Part shown: positions 8,714 through 16,192 of the stretch, piece after piece
How the letters are laid out: every line of letters starts with the position of its first letter
How positions within the stretch are numbered: position 1 is the stretch's first letter
NCBI RefSeq assembly: GCF_900090315.1
Contig: NZ_FMHZ01000002.1
Coordinates: 868,001-932,000, forward strand
Length of the DNA stretch: 64,000 nt
Origin: Micromonospora citrea
GTDB lineage: Bacteria; Actinomycetota; Actinomycetes; Mycobacteriales; Micromonosporaceae
Reading direction: 5' to 3'
The notes under the pieces: generated by a model
Database searches by the model: none
What the model saw: only the letters and a program-made list of their open reading frames with translations
Told to the model about the DNA's origin: nothing
Made by a program: the position numbers and the translations under genes

Positions 8714-9061
8714 CGCTGTCGAGCTGAGTCGTTTACGACATCACGATGGGACGGAGAGTCGGTCCGCTTCGCATCATGGCGACGCCGCAGGTAGTCAACC
8801 GGCAACACGGCATGGCGGCATCGCGGCATCGCGGGAAGTCGAGCCACAACACCTCATCGCCGCACCGCGAGAAGTCGAGCCACAACACCTCACCGCGGCA
8901 GCGGGAGAGCTGAACCGCCTGCGGCATCGCGGCGTCTTCAGCTCAGCACCTCACCCGGTTGCCTGCCCGGACCGGCAGCATGGCGTAGGTCCCGGCGGGG
9001 CACCAAAGGCGGTTTCAGGCGACCCAGGAGTTGAATCGTTTACGACATCAGCTCGACAGCG
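8714..9061. repeat. 348-bp segment bounded by 14-bp perfect inverted repeats
   Basis: CGCTGTCGAGCTGA at 8714-8727 recurs as its reverse complement at 9048-9061, and similarity continues imperfectly a further dozen bases inward. Each end also carries TCGTTTACGACATCA (8729-8743 and 9036-9050), in direct orientation. The layout is that of a small non-autonomous inverted-repeat element, but a target duplication is not clear. Confidence 0.5.
8835..8892. repeat. Two direct 22-bp repeats, 36-bp period
   Basis: The same 22 bases, beginning GAAGTCGAGCC and ending AACACCTCA, occur at 8835-8856 and 8871-8892. With only two copies and a 14-base gap this is not a CRISPR array. Confidence 0.8.
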
Positions 9062-9489
9062 TGCGGCGGGTATGCCATCACTCTGGCGTTCGATACTGCC
9101 CTTGGCGTTCGATGCCCCTGCCACTGGCTTTCCGCTGCCTCCCGTCCTGCCACCGGCTTCTACACCGGCGCTGCCGGCGCCGCCACCCGCGACCCCCGCC
9201 CCGCCGCCCCTCAGGGCCGCCGCCCCCCGCGCCCCCGCCCCGCCGCCACCCGAGCCCGCCAAGCCGCCGGGCCAGCGCGACCCCGGCGCCGCCGCGCCAC
9301 CCGCCACCCGCCACCCGCGCCGCCCCCGCGACCCGCCCCGAATCGACGATGGACCCGCGCGGGGCGTAGCTCGACCCGGTGCCCCGTCCGACCGCCGAGC
9401 GTGGCCGGGCCGCCGGGCAGGTCGATCCCGACCAGCCGACAGGCGCGTCGGGCCACCGGGACGCCTGGGCGCCCGCCGCGAGCGGCCAC

Positions 9490-9495
9490 TAGGCT
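9490..9495 (+). promoter_or_regulatory. -10 element TAGGCT upstream of crcB
   Basis: TAGGCT fits TAnnnT and would start a transcript near 9502, giving a leader of about 45 bases that ends in GGGGAGGAGAG ahead of the first crcB ATG. I see no fluoride (crcB-type) riboswitch core in that short leader. Confidence 0.4.
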
Positions 9496-9546
9496 GACGA
9501 TCACACACCGACGGTCCCCGCCCGTGGCACCCGGCGGGGAGGAGAG

Positions 9547-10065
9547 ATGTCCGGACCGGACCCACGCGTCGACCCCGACGTCGACCTACGCGTACCCGCC
9601 GACCGGGGCGAGCTGGCCGTGCGCCCCGGGGCGGTGCTCGGTGCCGTCGCCGCCGGCGGCGCGCTCGGTGCCCTGGCCCGGGCCGGCCTCCAGCATGCCT
9701 TCCCGCACGGCCCCACCGGCTTCCCCTGGGTCACCTTCGGCGTGAACCTGACCGGGTGCCTCCTGATCGGCGTCCTGATGGCGGCGCTCGGCCGGGCGGA
9801 CGACCGCCGTCCCCTGCTGCGTCCGTTCCTGGGAGCGGGGGTGCTCGGCGGCTACACGACCTTCTCGACGTACGCGGTGGACGTCCACCGGGCGCTGGCC
9901 GCCGGGGCCCCGGCCGTGGCCCTGGGCTACCTCGCCGCGACGCTTGCGGGCGCGCTGGTGGCGGTCTGGCTCGGCGATGCGCTCGCCGGCCGGCTGCTCG
10001 ACGCGGCGACCGGCCGGCCGGACGACAGGGCGACCGGCCCGACGGACGACAGGGGCGGGCGGTGA
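9547..10065 (+). CDS. crcB: Fluoride channel CrcB/Fluc, first subunit
   Basis: 172 residues, with four predicted membrane helices between about residues 28 and 152. The family signatures are present: the conserved Asn in FGVNLTG (Asn67) and GGYTTFSTY (residues 101-109), which lines the fluoride pathway. Fluc proteins export fluoride passively. The N-terminal 25 residues and the Asp/Arg-rich tail are extra relative to the family core. The stop overlaps the start of the second crcB by four bases (GTGA); such paired genes usually form a heterodimeric channel. Strong Shine-Dalgarno GGGGAGGAG. Confidence 0.93.
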   Translation: MSGPDPRVDPDVDLRVPADRGELAVRPGAVLGAVAAGGALGALARAGLQHAFPHGPTGFPWVTFGVNLTGCLLIGVLMAALGRADDRRPLLRPFLGAGVLGGYTTFSTYAVDVHRALAAGAPAVALGYLAATLAGALVAVWLGDALAGRLLDAATGRPDDRATGPTDDRGGR

Positions 10066-10424
10066 TCGTGCTGCTGATCGCGCTCGGGGCGGCCGTCGGC
10101 GCGCCGCTGCGCTACCTCGCCGACCGGGCGGTGCAGGCACGGCTCGGCTCGGCCTTCCCGTGGGGCACGCTGACGGTCAACGTGGTCGGGTCGCTGCTGC
10201 TCGGGATCCTGGTCGGGCTCCCGGTCGGTCCGGCCGCCGGCGCCCTGCTCGGCACCGGCTTCTGCGGGGCGCTGACCACGTACTCGACCTTCGGCTACGA
10301 GACGCTGCGGCTGGTCCGGCGGGGCCGACGACTGCTCGCCCTCGCGAACGTGCTGGCCAGCGTGGCCGCCGGTCTCGCCGCCGCCGGCACCGGCTTCATC
10401 CTGGCCCACGCGCTGACCGGCTGA
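10062..10424 (+). CDS. crcB: Fluoride channel CrcB/Fluc, second subunit
   Basis: 120 residues, compact four-helix Fluc protein. TVNVVGS carries the conserved Asn (Asn40) and GFCGALTTYSTF (residues 67-78) is the family signature. The GTG start overlaps the previous stop, so it depends on translation of its partner. The arrangement suggests an antiparallel heterodimer rather than two separate channels (inference from other paired crcB genes). Confidence 0.92.
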   Translation: MIVLLIALGAAVGAPLRYLADRAVQARLGSAFPWGTLTVNVVGSLLLGILVGLPVGPAAGALLGTGFCGALTTYSTFGYETLRLVRRGRRLLALANVLASVAAGLAAAGTGFILAHALTG

Positions 10425-10460
10425 CAGGGCCGACAGCCGGCACGGACGGACCACACCGAC

Positions 10461-10623
10461 GAACGGGAGCAGACCGGCCGGCGGGAGCAGACCCACCGGC
10501 GGAAGCGCACCGACCGGCGGAAGCGCACCAACCGACGGAAGCGCACCAACCGACGGAAGCGCACCAACCGACGGAAGCGCACCAACCGACGGAAGCGCGC
10601 CAACCGACGGAAGCGCACCAACC
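10461..10623. repeat. 18-bp tandem repeat, about nine units
   Basis: Unit GACGGAAGCGCACCAACC; the last five or so copies are nearly identical and the first ones diverged. It lies between the crcB stop (10424) and the convergent cbiX-cobA stop (10743). It is in frame for hexapeptides on both strands but belongs to no gene. The rest of 10425-10742 shows nothing else recognisable. Confidence 0.93.
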
Positions 10624-10742
10624 CGGCGGATACAGACGACCGGCGGGGCGCGCCGGCCAGAGCATGCGAGGGCGGGCGAGAGCCGGCCGCCCGGCGGGGG
10701 CGGTCGCACCGACGCCCCCGCCGGGCGGGTCAGGCCTGCCGG

Positions 10743-12458
10743 TCAGGCGGGCAGGTCCGAGGACGCCAGCGCGACCACCGGGCCGAGCACGAAGACGGCC
10801 GGCGGGCCGATCCCCTCCCGGGCCGCGGCCGCGCCGATCTCGTCCAGCCTGGCCGTCACCGTGCGCTGCCCGGGATGGCCGGCGTCCTGCACGGCGAGGA
10901 CCGGGGTGTCCGGGGCGCGGCCGTGTTCCACCAGCACCGCCGCGATCTTGCCGACCGTGTCCACGGCCATCAGCAGCACCACCGTGCCCCGGGCCCGGCC
11001 CAGGGCCGCCCAGTCGACGAGCGAGTCCGGGTGCCCGGGCGGCAGGTGCCCGGAGACCACCGTGACGTCGTGCGCGACGCCCCGGTGGGTCACCGGTACA
11101 CCGGCCAGGGCGGCGGCGGCGACCGCGCTGGTCACGCCGGGGACCACGGTCACCTCCACGCCGGCCGCCGCGCAGGCCTGGACCTCCTCGTGGCCGCGCC
11201 CGAAGACGTACGGGTCGCCGCCCTTGAGCCGCACCACCCGCCGCCCGGCGCGGGCGTGCGCGACGAGGGCGGCGTTGATGGCGTCCTGCCCCATCGACGG
11301 CCCTCGGGGCACCTTGGCCGCGTCGACCACCTCCACCCCGGGGCGCAGCCCGGCGAGCAGTCCGCGCGGGGCGAGCCGGTCGACCACCACCACGTCCGCG
11401 GCGTCGAGCAGGGCCCTGCCCCGTACGGTGATCAGGTCCTCCGGTCCGGGGCCGCCACCGACCACCGCGACGTGCCCACGGTGCGGGCCCTCCGCGTCGT
11501 GCCCGCACCGCCCCTCGACCTGGCCGTGCCGACCGTGACCGTGGCCGTGACCGTGGGCGTGGCCGTGGCCGTGACCGTGGGCGTGCCCGTGGCCGTGGCC
11601 GTCGACCGGGTCGTCGGGGTGGTCGTGCGGCGTCTGCGGCCGGCCGACCTTGTCGGCGAAGCCCGGCATCAGCACCCGGTACGCGCAGGTGTCGCAGTTC
11701 ATCCGGATGTCCCCGCGGCGCGCCTCGGCGTGCCGTTCGAGCACGAGGTCGGCGAGGGCGTCGCAGTCGCCGATCAGGTCGGCCACCCGCACGTCCAGGT
11801 CGGGGTGGGCGGCGGCGAAGTCGGCCGACTGCGCGGCGATCCGGTCGGGCAGCACCCCGGCGAAGAGGAAGTACGGCGCGACGACGATCCGCCGCGCGCC
11901 GAGCCGGCGCAGCCGGTCCAGCACCGCCGGCACCGACGGCTCGGCCAGCGAGACGAAGCCCGGCTCGACGCCGGCGTAGCCGCGCCCCTCCCAGAGCAGC
12001 CGGGCCACCTTGGCGACCTCGGCGTTGGCGTCCGGGTCGGTGGAGCCGCGCCCGATCAGCGCCACCCAGGTGCCGGCCCGGTCGTCGCCGGCCAGCGCGG
12101 CGTCGACGCGCTGCTCCAGGGCGGTGTGCAGCAGCGGGTGCGGGCCCAGCGGCCGTCCGTAGACGTAGCTCAGCCCCGGGTGGCGCTCCCGCTCGCGGGC
12201 CAGCGCGGCCGGGATGTCGCCCTTGCCGTGCCCGGCGGCGGTCAGCACCAGCGGCAGCGCCACCAGCGACCGGTGGCCCCGGTCGACGAGCGCGCCCACC
12301 GCGTCGGTGAGCGGCGGCCGGGACAGCTCGATGAAGCCGCCCTCGACGTCGCCGAGGGCGCCGGCGGCGCGGCGGCGGACCCGCTCGACGAACGCGACGA
12401 ACTGCTCGACCCCGGCCGCGCTGCGGGTGCCGTGCCCGACGATGACCAGAGCGGTCAC
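10743..12458 (-). CDS. cobA: Fused CbiX chelatase and uroporphyrinogen-III C-methyltransferase (SUMT)
   Basis: 571 residues in two parts. Residues 1-250 form a CbiX-type ferrochelatase fold (VIVGHGTRS at the N-terminus, PLVLTAAGHGKGD with the metal-site His) that inserts cobalt into sirohydrochlorin. MNCDTC (about residue 253) matches the Fe-S motif MxCxxC of long CbiX proteins. A His-Gly linker with more than a dozen His (about 282-315) follows and may store cobalt or nickel. From about residue 329 comes the SAM methyltransferase CobA (VGGGPGPEDLITVRG, RLKGGDPYVFGRG, VPGVTSA), which makes precorrin-2. So precursor synthesis and metal insertion are joined in one chain. Last gene of the operon; its GTG overlaps the cobH stop. 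Confidence 0.92.
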   Translation of the reverse strand: MTALVIVGHGTRSAAGVEQFVAFVERVRRRAAGALGDVEGGFIELSRPPLTDAVGALVDRGHRSLVALPLVLTAAGHGKGDIPAALARERERHPGLSYVYGRPLGPHPLLHTALEQRVDAALAGDDRAGTWVALIGRGSTDPDANAEVAKVARLLWEGRGYAGVEPGFVSLAEPSVPAVLDRLRRLGARRIVVAPYFLFAGVLPDRIAAQSADFAAAHPDLDVRVADLIGDCDALADLVLERHAEARRGDIRMNCDTCAYRVLMPGFADKVGRPQTPHDHPDDPVDGHGHGHAHGHGHGHAHGHGHGHGRHGQVEGRCGHDAEGPHRGHVAVVGGGPGPEDLITVRGRALLDAADVVVVDRLAPRGLLAGLRPGVEVVDAAKVPRGPSMGQDAINAALVAHARAGRRVVRLKGGDPYVFGRGHEEVQACAAAGVEVTVVPGVTSAVAAAALAGVPVTHRGVAHDVTVVSGHLPPGHPDSLVDWAALGRARGTVVLLMAVDTVGKIAAVLVEHGRAPDTPVLAVQDAGHPGQRTVTARLDEIGAAAAREGIGPPAVFVLGPVVALASSDLPA

Positions 12459-13045
12459 TGTTCCTCCTCCACGTACAGCAGGGCGTTGAGGGCGGCGGCG
12501 GCGACCGCCGAACCGCCCTTCTCGCCCCGGTTGGACACCCCGGGCAGGCCGCTGGCCCGCAGGGCCGCCTTCGACTCGGCGGCGCCGACGAAGCCGACCG
12601 GCAGCCCGACGACCAGCGCCGGACGGGCGTCCAGGGTGATCAGTTCCTCCAGTGCGGTCGGCGCGCAGCCGACCACCCACACCGCGCCGGGGCCGACCCG
12701 CTCCAGGGCGATGCGCACCGCCGCCGCCGAGCGGGTGATGCCGGCCGCGCGGGCCAGCTCGGCGGCGGCCGGCTCGGCGACCGGGCAGACCGTCTCCCGG
12801 CCGGTGATGCCCGCGGCGACCATCGCCACGTCGGTGACCACCGGCGCGCCGGCGCGCAGGGCGGCCAGCCCGCCGGTCAGGTCGGCCTCGTCGCAGACCA
12901 GGTCCGTGACGTAGTCGAGGTCGGCGCTGGCGTGCACCACCCGCTCGGTGACGGCCCGGGTCAGCGGCGGCAGGTGCGCCAGGTCGACCCGGGAACGCAG
13001 GATCCGGTACGACTCGGCCTCGATGGGGTGCACGGTCCGGCTCAC
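12455..13045 (-). CDS. cobH: Precorrin-8X methylmutase
   Basis: 196 residues. It catalyses the methyl shift from C11 to C12 that yields hydrogenobyrinic acid (or the cobalt form, cobyrinate). Family features: the HPIEAESYRIL N-terminus with its active-site His (His6), the VVTDVAMVAAGI core, and the C-terminal GLPVGFVGAAESK and VSNRGEKGGS motifs. GTG start overlapping the permease stop; stop overlapping the cbiX-cobA start. Confidence 0.95.
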   Translation of the reverse strand: MSRTVHPIEAESYRILRSRVDLAHLPPLTRAVTERVVHASADLDYVTDLVCDEADLTGGLAALRAGAPVVTDVAMVAAGITGRETVCPVAEPAAAELARAAGITRSAAAVRIALERVGPGAVWVVGCAPTALEELITLDARPALVVGLPVGFVGAAESKAALRASGLPGVSNRGEKGGSAVAAAALNALLYVEEEQ

Positions 13046-14127
13046 GGCCGCACCGCCCCGGCGCCGTAGCGCTCGTCGTAGCGGCGCAGCTTCCACAGCG
13101 CCACCGCGCCGCCCCAGGCGAGCACGAAGAGGGCCACGACGGCGTACCCGAGCTGCTCGAAGTGGTCGGCGATCCCCGCGTACCCGGACAGCACCGACCA
13201 GCCCAGGTGGTCGACCAGCAGGCCGACGGCGTAGACGCTGGCGACCAGTCCGCCGACCAGCACGGTCACCGCCGTGGTGGCCAGGTTGTAGTAGAGCCGC
13301 CGGGCCGGCTGCCGGTACGCCCACGAGTAGGCGCGGCTCATCAGCAGGCTGTCGGCGGTGTCCATGGCGGACATTCCGGCGGCGAAGAGCAGCGGCAGGG
13401 TGAGCAGGGCGAGCACCGGCAGCCCGCCGGCGGCGGCGGTGCTGGCCGACAGGGCGAGCAGGGTCACCTCGCTCGCCGTCTCCAGGCCGAGGCCGAAGAG
13501 GAACCCGACCGGCGCCATGTGCCAGGAGGAGCGCACCAGCGCGCGGGCGCGGGAGCCGAGCACGCGCTGCACCAGGCCCCGGTTGAGCAGGTGCAGGTCC
13601 AGCTCCCGCTCGTCGAGGTCGCCGTGGCGCAGCCGCCGCCACAGCCGCGCCAGGCCGGCCAGCACCGCCGCGTTGAGCGCCGCGACCAGGGCGAGGAACA
13701 GCGTGGCGGTGAGGACGGCCACGGTGGCGCCCACCTCGCGGGCCTCGGCGAGCCCGGGGCCGGCGAGGTTCGCCGAGGCGAGGCCGACGACCAGGGCGAG
13801 CAGCAGCACCACCCCGCTGTGCCCGAGGGCGAAGAAGAAGCCGACGCCGACCGGGCGCCGGCCGCGCAACAGCATCAGCCGGGTGGTGTCGTCGATCGCC
13901 GCGATGTGGTCGGCGTCGAAGGCGTGCCGCACGCCGAGCAGGTACGCCAGCGTGCCGGCCCCGGCGAGCCCACCGGCGGCGGCGGGCTGGTCGTTCCAGT
14001 ACAGGTAGAGGCTCCAGCCGGCGACGTGCAGCACGGCCACGGCGAGCACGATGCCGCCGAGGCGCAGCCGTTCGGCGCGGCTCCACCGGCCGGCCGGGGG
14101 TGCGGCGCTGACCGCGGTCGAACTCAT
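13042..14127 (-). CDS. NiCoT-family nickel/cobalt permease
   Basis: 361 residues with about eight hydrophobic segments. The family signature HAFDADHIAAIDD is at about residue 70, followed by LGHSGVV, LGLETASE and GMSAMDTADS. These fit HoxN/NixA-type transporters that import Co2+ or Ni2+; here the operon points to cobalt. Start ATG at 14127, preceded by GGAGG and overlapping the ferredoxin stop. It supplies the metal for the chelatases encoded at both ends of the operon. Confidence 0.92.
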   Translation of the reverse strand: MSSTAVSAAPPAGRWSRAERLRLGGIVLAVAVLHVAGWSLYLYWNDQPAAAGGLAGAGTLAYLLGVRHAFDADHIAAIDDTTRLMLLRGRRPVGVGFFFALGHSGVVLLLALVVGLASANLAGPGLAEAREVGATVAVLTATLFLALVAALNAAVLAGLARLWRRLRHGDLDERELDLHLLNRGLVQRVLGSRARALVRSSWHMAPVGFLFGLGLETASEVTLLALSASTAAAGGLPVLALLTLPLLFAAGMSAMDTADSLLMSRAYSWAYRQPARRLYYNLATTAVTVLVGGLVASVYAVGLLVDHLGWSVLSGYAGIADHFEQLGYAVVALFVLAWGGAVALWKLRRYDERYGAGAVRP

Positions 14128-14312
14128 CGGCTTCCTCCACGTTGGTCGGGTCCGGTGACGCGGATCGCGTCCACCGGGCAGATCTCCAGGCACTCCAGGC
14201 AGCCGGTGCAGCGGTCGTCGCGGACGGCGAGGCCGCCGGGCACCGGCCGGATCGCGTGCGTCGGGCAGGTGAGCAGGCAGGCGCCGCAGCCCTGGCAGGC
14301 GCCGATGGTCAC
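14124..14312 (-). CDS. 2[4Fe-4S] ferredoxin
   Basis: 62 residues made of two cluster-binding repeats, CQGCGACLLTCP and CTGCLECLEICP, each CxxCxxCxxxCP. It is a bacterial-type low-potential electron carrier. The GTG start overlaps the cbiG-cobJ stop and its stop overlaps the permease start, so it is a genuine operon member. It could feed electrons to a redox step of corrin synthesis or cobalt reduction; no CobG-like precorrin-3B synthase is encoded nearby. That role is inference. Confidence 0.9.
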   Translation of the reverse strand: MTIGACQGCGACLLTCPTHAIRPVPGGLAVRDDRCTGCLECLEICPVDAIRVTGPDQRGGSR

Positions 14313-16192
14313 CGCCGCCACCGGTACCCCCGCGGGGTCACCATCCGGCCGGCGACGATCCGGGTCTGACTGCTGCCGACCACCACGACGCTGTACATGT
14401 CGACGAGCGCCGGGTCGAGGTCGGCCAGGGTGGCCAGGTGCACCCGCTCGTCGGCCCGGCTGGCGTTGCGCACCACCCCGACCGGGGTGTCCGGCGGCCG
14501 GTGCGCGGCGAAGACCTCCAGCGCCGCGCCGAGCTGCCAGTCCCGGGCGCGGCTGCGCGGGTTGTAGAGCAGCGCCACGAAGTCGCCCTCGGCGGCGGCG
14601 GCCACCCGGCGGGCGATGACCTCCCACGGGGTGTGCAGGTCGGACAGGCTCAGGTAGGCGTGGTCGTGGCCGAGCGGCGCGCCGAGCAGGGCGCCGGCGG
14701 CCAGCGCCGCGGTCACCCCGGGCACGCCGACCACGTCGATCCGCTCGTCGGCGTGCTCCAGTGCGGGGCTGGCCATCGCGTACACGCCGGCGTCGCCGGA
14801 GCCGACCAGCGCGACGGCGTGCCCGGCGACGGCCTCGGCGACGGCGGCGCGGGCCCGTTCCTCCTCCGCTCCCAGCCCGCTGGCCAGCACCCGGGTGCCG
14901 GGGCGCAGCAGGTCGCGCACCTGGTCGACGTACTGGTCGAGGCCGACGACCACGGCGGCGCGGCGCAGCTCGGTCACCGCGCGGGCGGTGCGCAGGTCGG
15001 GCGCGCCCGGGCCGAGGCCGACTATGGCCAGCCGGCCGCGCGGGGCGTGCCGGGCGACCGCCACGGTGGCCATCGCCGTCGCGGTCTTCGGCACCAGCAG
15101 CTCCGCGTCGCCGCCGAGCAGCGCCGCCGCCTCGGCGACGCTGGGGGTGCCGACGGCGGCGCGGACCACCTCGCTGGGGTGCGGCACGTCGACGGCTGCC
15201 AGCTCCGCCGCCGGATGCGTCACCAGGGGTACGCCGAGCGCGTCGGCGGTCGACCGGATGCCCGCCTCGTCGGCCTTGATGTCGGCGCTGGCCAGGTGCC
15301 GCAGGCTGGCCGGGCTGAGCCCCGCCTCGGCGAGCGTCCGGTCCAGCAGGTCGCGCACCTCGGCGGCGGGTACGCCCCGGCTGGCGCCGACCCCGGCGAC
15401 CAGCGACGGGGGCCGCAGCACGGCCGTCCGGTCGTCGATCGGCACGATCCGGTCGGTGACCAGCAGCCGGTACCCGCCACCCGAAGACCTCACCGTCATC
15501 GCGCCGGGGCCGCGCGAAGCCCCCGAGGGCATCGCGTCAGGGCCGCTCGACACCGCCGTTCCGGCGGGCGCACCGGACCCGGCGAGCGCACCCGACCCGG
15601 CCCGGCCGGCGGGCGCACCGGACCCGGTGGGCGCGCCGGCCGGCGCCGCCTCGGTGGCGGGGCGCACGTTGGGGGGCAGGGCGGGCAGGGGCCAGGCGGC
15701 GTCGGCGACCAGCGTGACGGGCTCGCCGTCGAGGATGGCACGGCTGACGGCCGCGACCGCGCCCTCGACGGGCCAGCCGAGGGTGTCCAGGCCGGGCAGG
15801 CCGGCCGCGTCGGTGGCGGTGCTGACCACCGGCCGCGCGTCGAGCAGGGCCCCGACCCGCCCGGCGAGGTCGTTGGCGCCTCCGGCGTGCCCGCCGAGCA
15901 GCGCGACCGCGTGCCGGGCGGCCTCGTCGACCACCACCACGGCCGGGTCGGTGTGCTTGTCGCCGAGCAGCGGCGCGAGGATGCGCACCACCGCCCCGGT
16001 GGCCAGGAACGCCACCACCGCGTCGCACCCGGTCCAGGCGGCGCGCAGCGCGTCCGCGACGGTGTCCGCGGTGACGAGGCGGGCGTGCGGCCAGGCGTCG
16101 GCGAGGACGCCGGCGTGCCGCCGCCCGGCGGCGGTGGCGGCCACCAGGCCGATCCGGGTCGGCCGGTCCGTGGCGGTGGGCGGGTGGTTCAC
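14309..16192 (-). CDS. cobJ: CbiG-CobJ fusion (cobalt-precorrin-5A hydrolase / precorrin-3B C17-methyltransferase)
   Basis: 627 residues. The N-terminal part (to about 355) is CbiG: LVAATAAGRRHA, FLATGAVVRILAPLLGDK and the LGGHAGGANDLA motif, then a Gly/Ala/Pro linker with short repeats near residues 185-220, then the C-terminal CbiG domain with SADIKADEAGI. From about residue 387 a SAM methyltransferase follows (AIVGLGPGAPDL, VGSGDAGVYAMA, PGVTAALAAGALLG), which is CobJ/CbiH and contracts the ring while methylating C17. Fusions of these two neighbours are common in actinobacteria. GTG start overlapping the cobL stop. Confidence 0.93.
   Translation of the reverse strand: MNHPPTATDRPTRIGLVAATAAGRRHAGVLADAWPHARLVTADTVADALRAAWTGCDAVVAFLATGAVVRILAPLLGDKHTDPAVVVVDEAARHAVALLGGHAGGANDLAGRVGALLDARPVVSTATDAAGLPGLDTLGWPVEGAVAAVSRAILDGEPVTLVADAAWPLPALPPNVRPATEAAPAGAPTGSGAPAGRAGSGALAGSGAPAGTAVSSGPDAMPSGASRGPGAMTVRSSGGGYRLLVTDRIVPIDDRTAVLRPPSLVAGVGASRGVPAAEVRDLLDRTLAEAGLSPASLRHLASADIKADEAGIRSTADALGVPLVTHPAAELAAVDVPHPSEVVRAAVGTPSVAEAAALLGGDAELLVPKTATAMATVAVARHAPRGRLAIVGLGPGAPDLRTARAVTELRRAAVVVGLDQYVDQVRDLLRPGTRVLASGLGAEEERARAAVAEAVAGHAVALVGSGDAGVYAMASPALEHADERIDVVGVPGVTAALAAGALLGAPLGHDHAYLSLSDLHTPWEVIARRVAAAAEGDFVALLYNPRSRARDWQLGAALEVFAAHRPPDTPVGVVRNASRADERVHLATLADLDPALVDMYSVVVVGSSQTRIVAGRMVTPRGYRWRR

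Larger units (their letters stand above)
8491..9546. other. Gene-free region with multiple short repeats
   Basis: About 1 kb with no convincing gene. It holds iterated GGCCGGTC near 8500, two 25-base near-copies at 8572-8596 and 8620-8644, an inverted-repeat-bounded segment (8714-9061), two direct 22-base repeats inside that segment, and a strongly C-rich stretch at 9176-9340 whose minus strand could form G-quadruplexes. Frames across it are rich in Arg, Pro and Ala and look random. Likely decayed or mobile-element-derived DNA. Confidence 0.6.

Noticed and set aside
9400..9546. Fluoride riboswitch ahead of crcB
   Set aside because: The short leader lacks the conserved fluoride aptamer core; only a promoter-like TAGGCT and a ribosome site are seen.
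8733..9565. Several short open frames on both strands in the repeat-rich region, including Gly/Arg-rich ones
   Set aside because: Composition follows the low-complexity repeats, no ribosome sites, no family resemblance.
10461..10623. CRISPR-like array
   Set aside because: The 18-bp units abut with no spacers and vary gradually, so it is a minisatellite.
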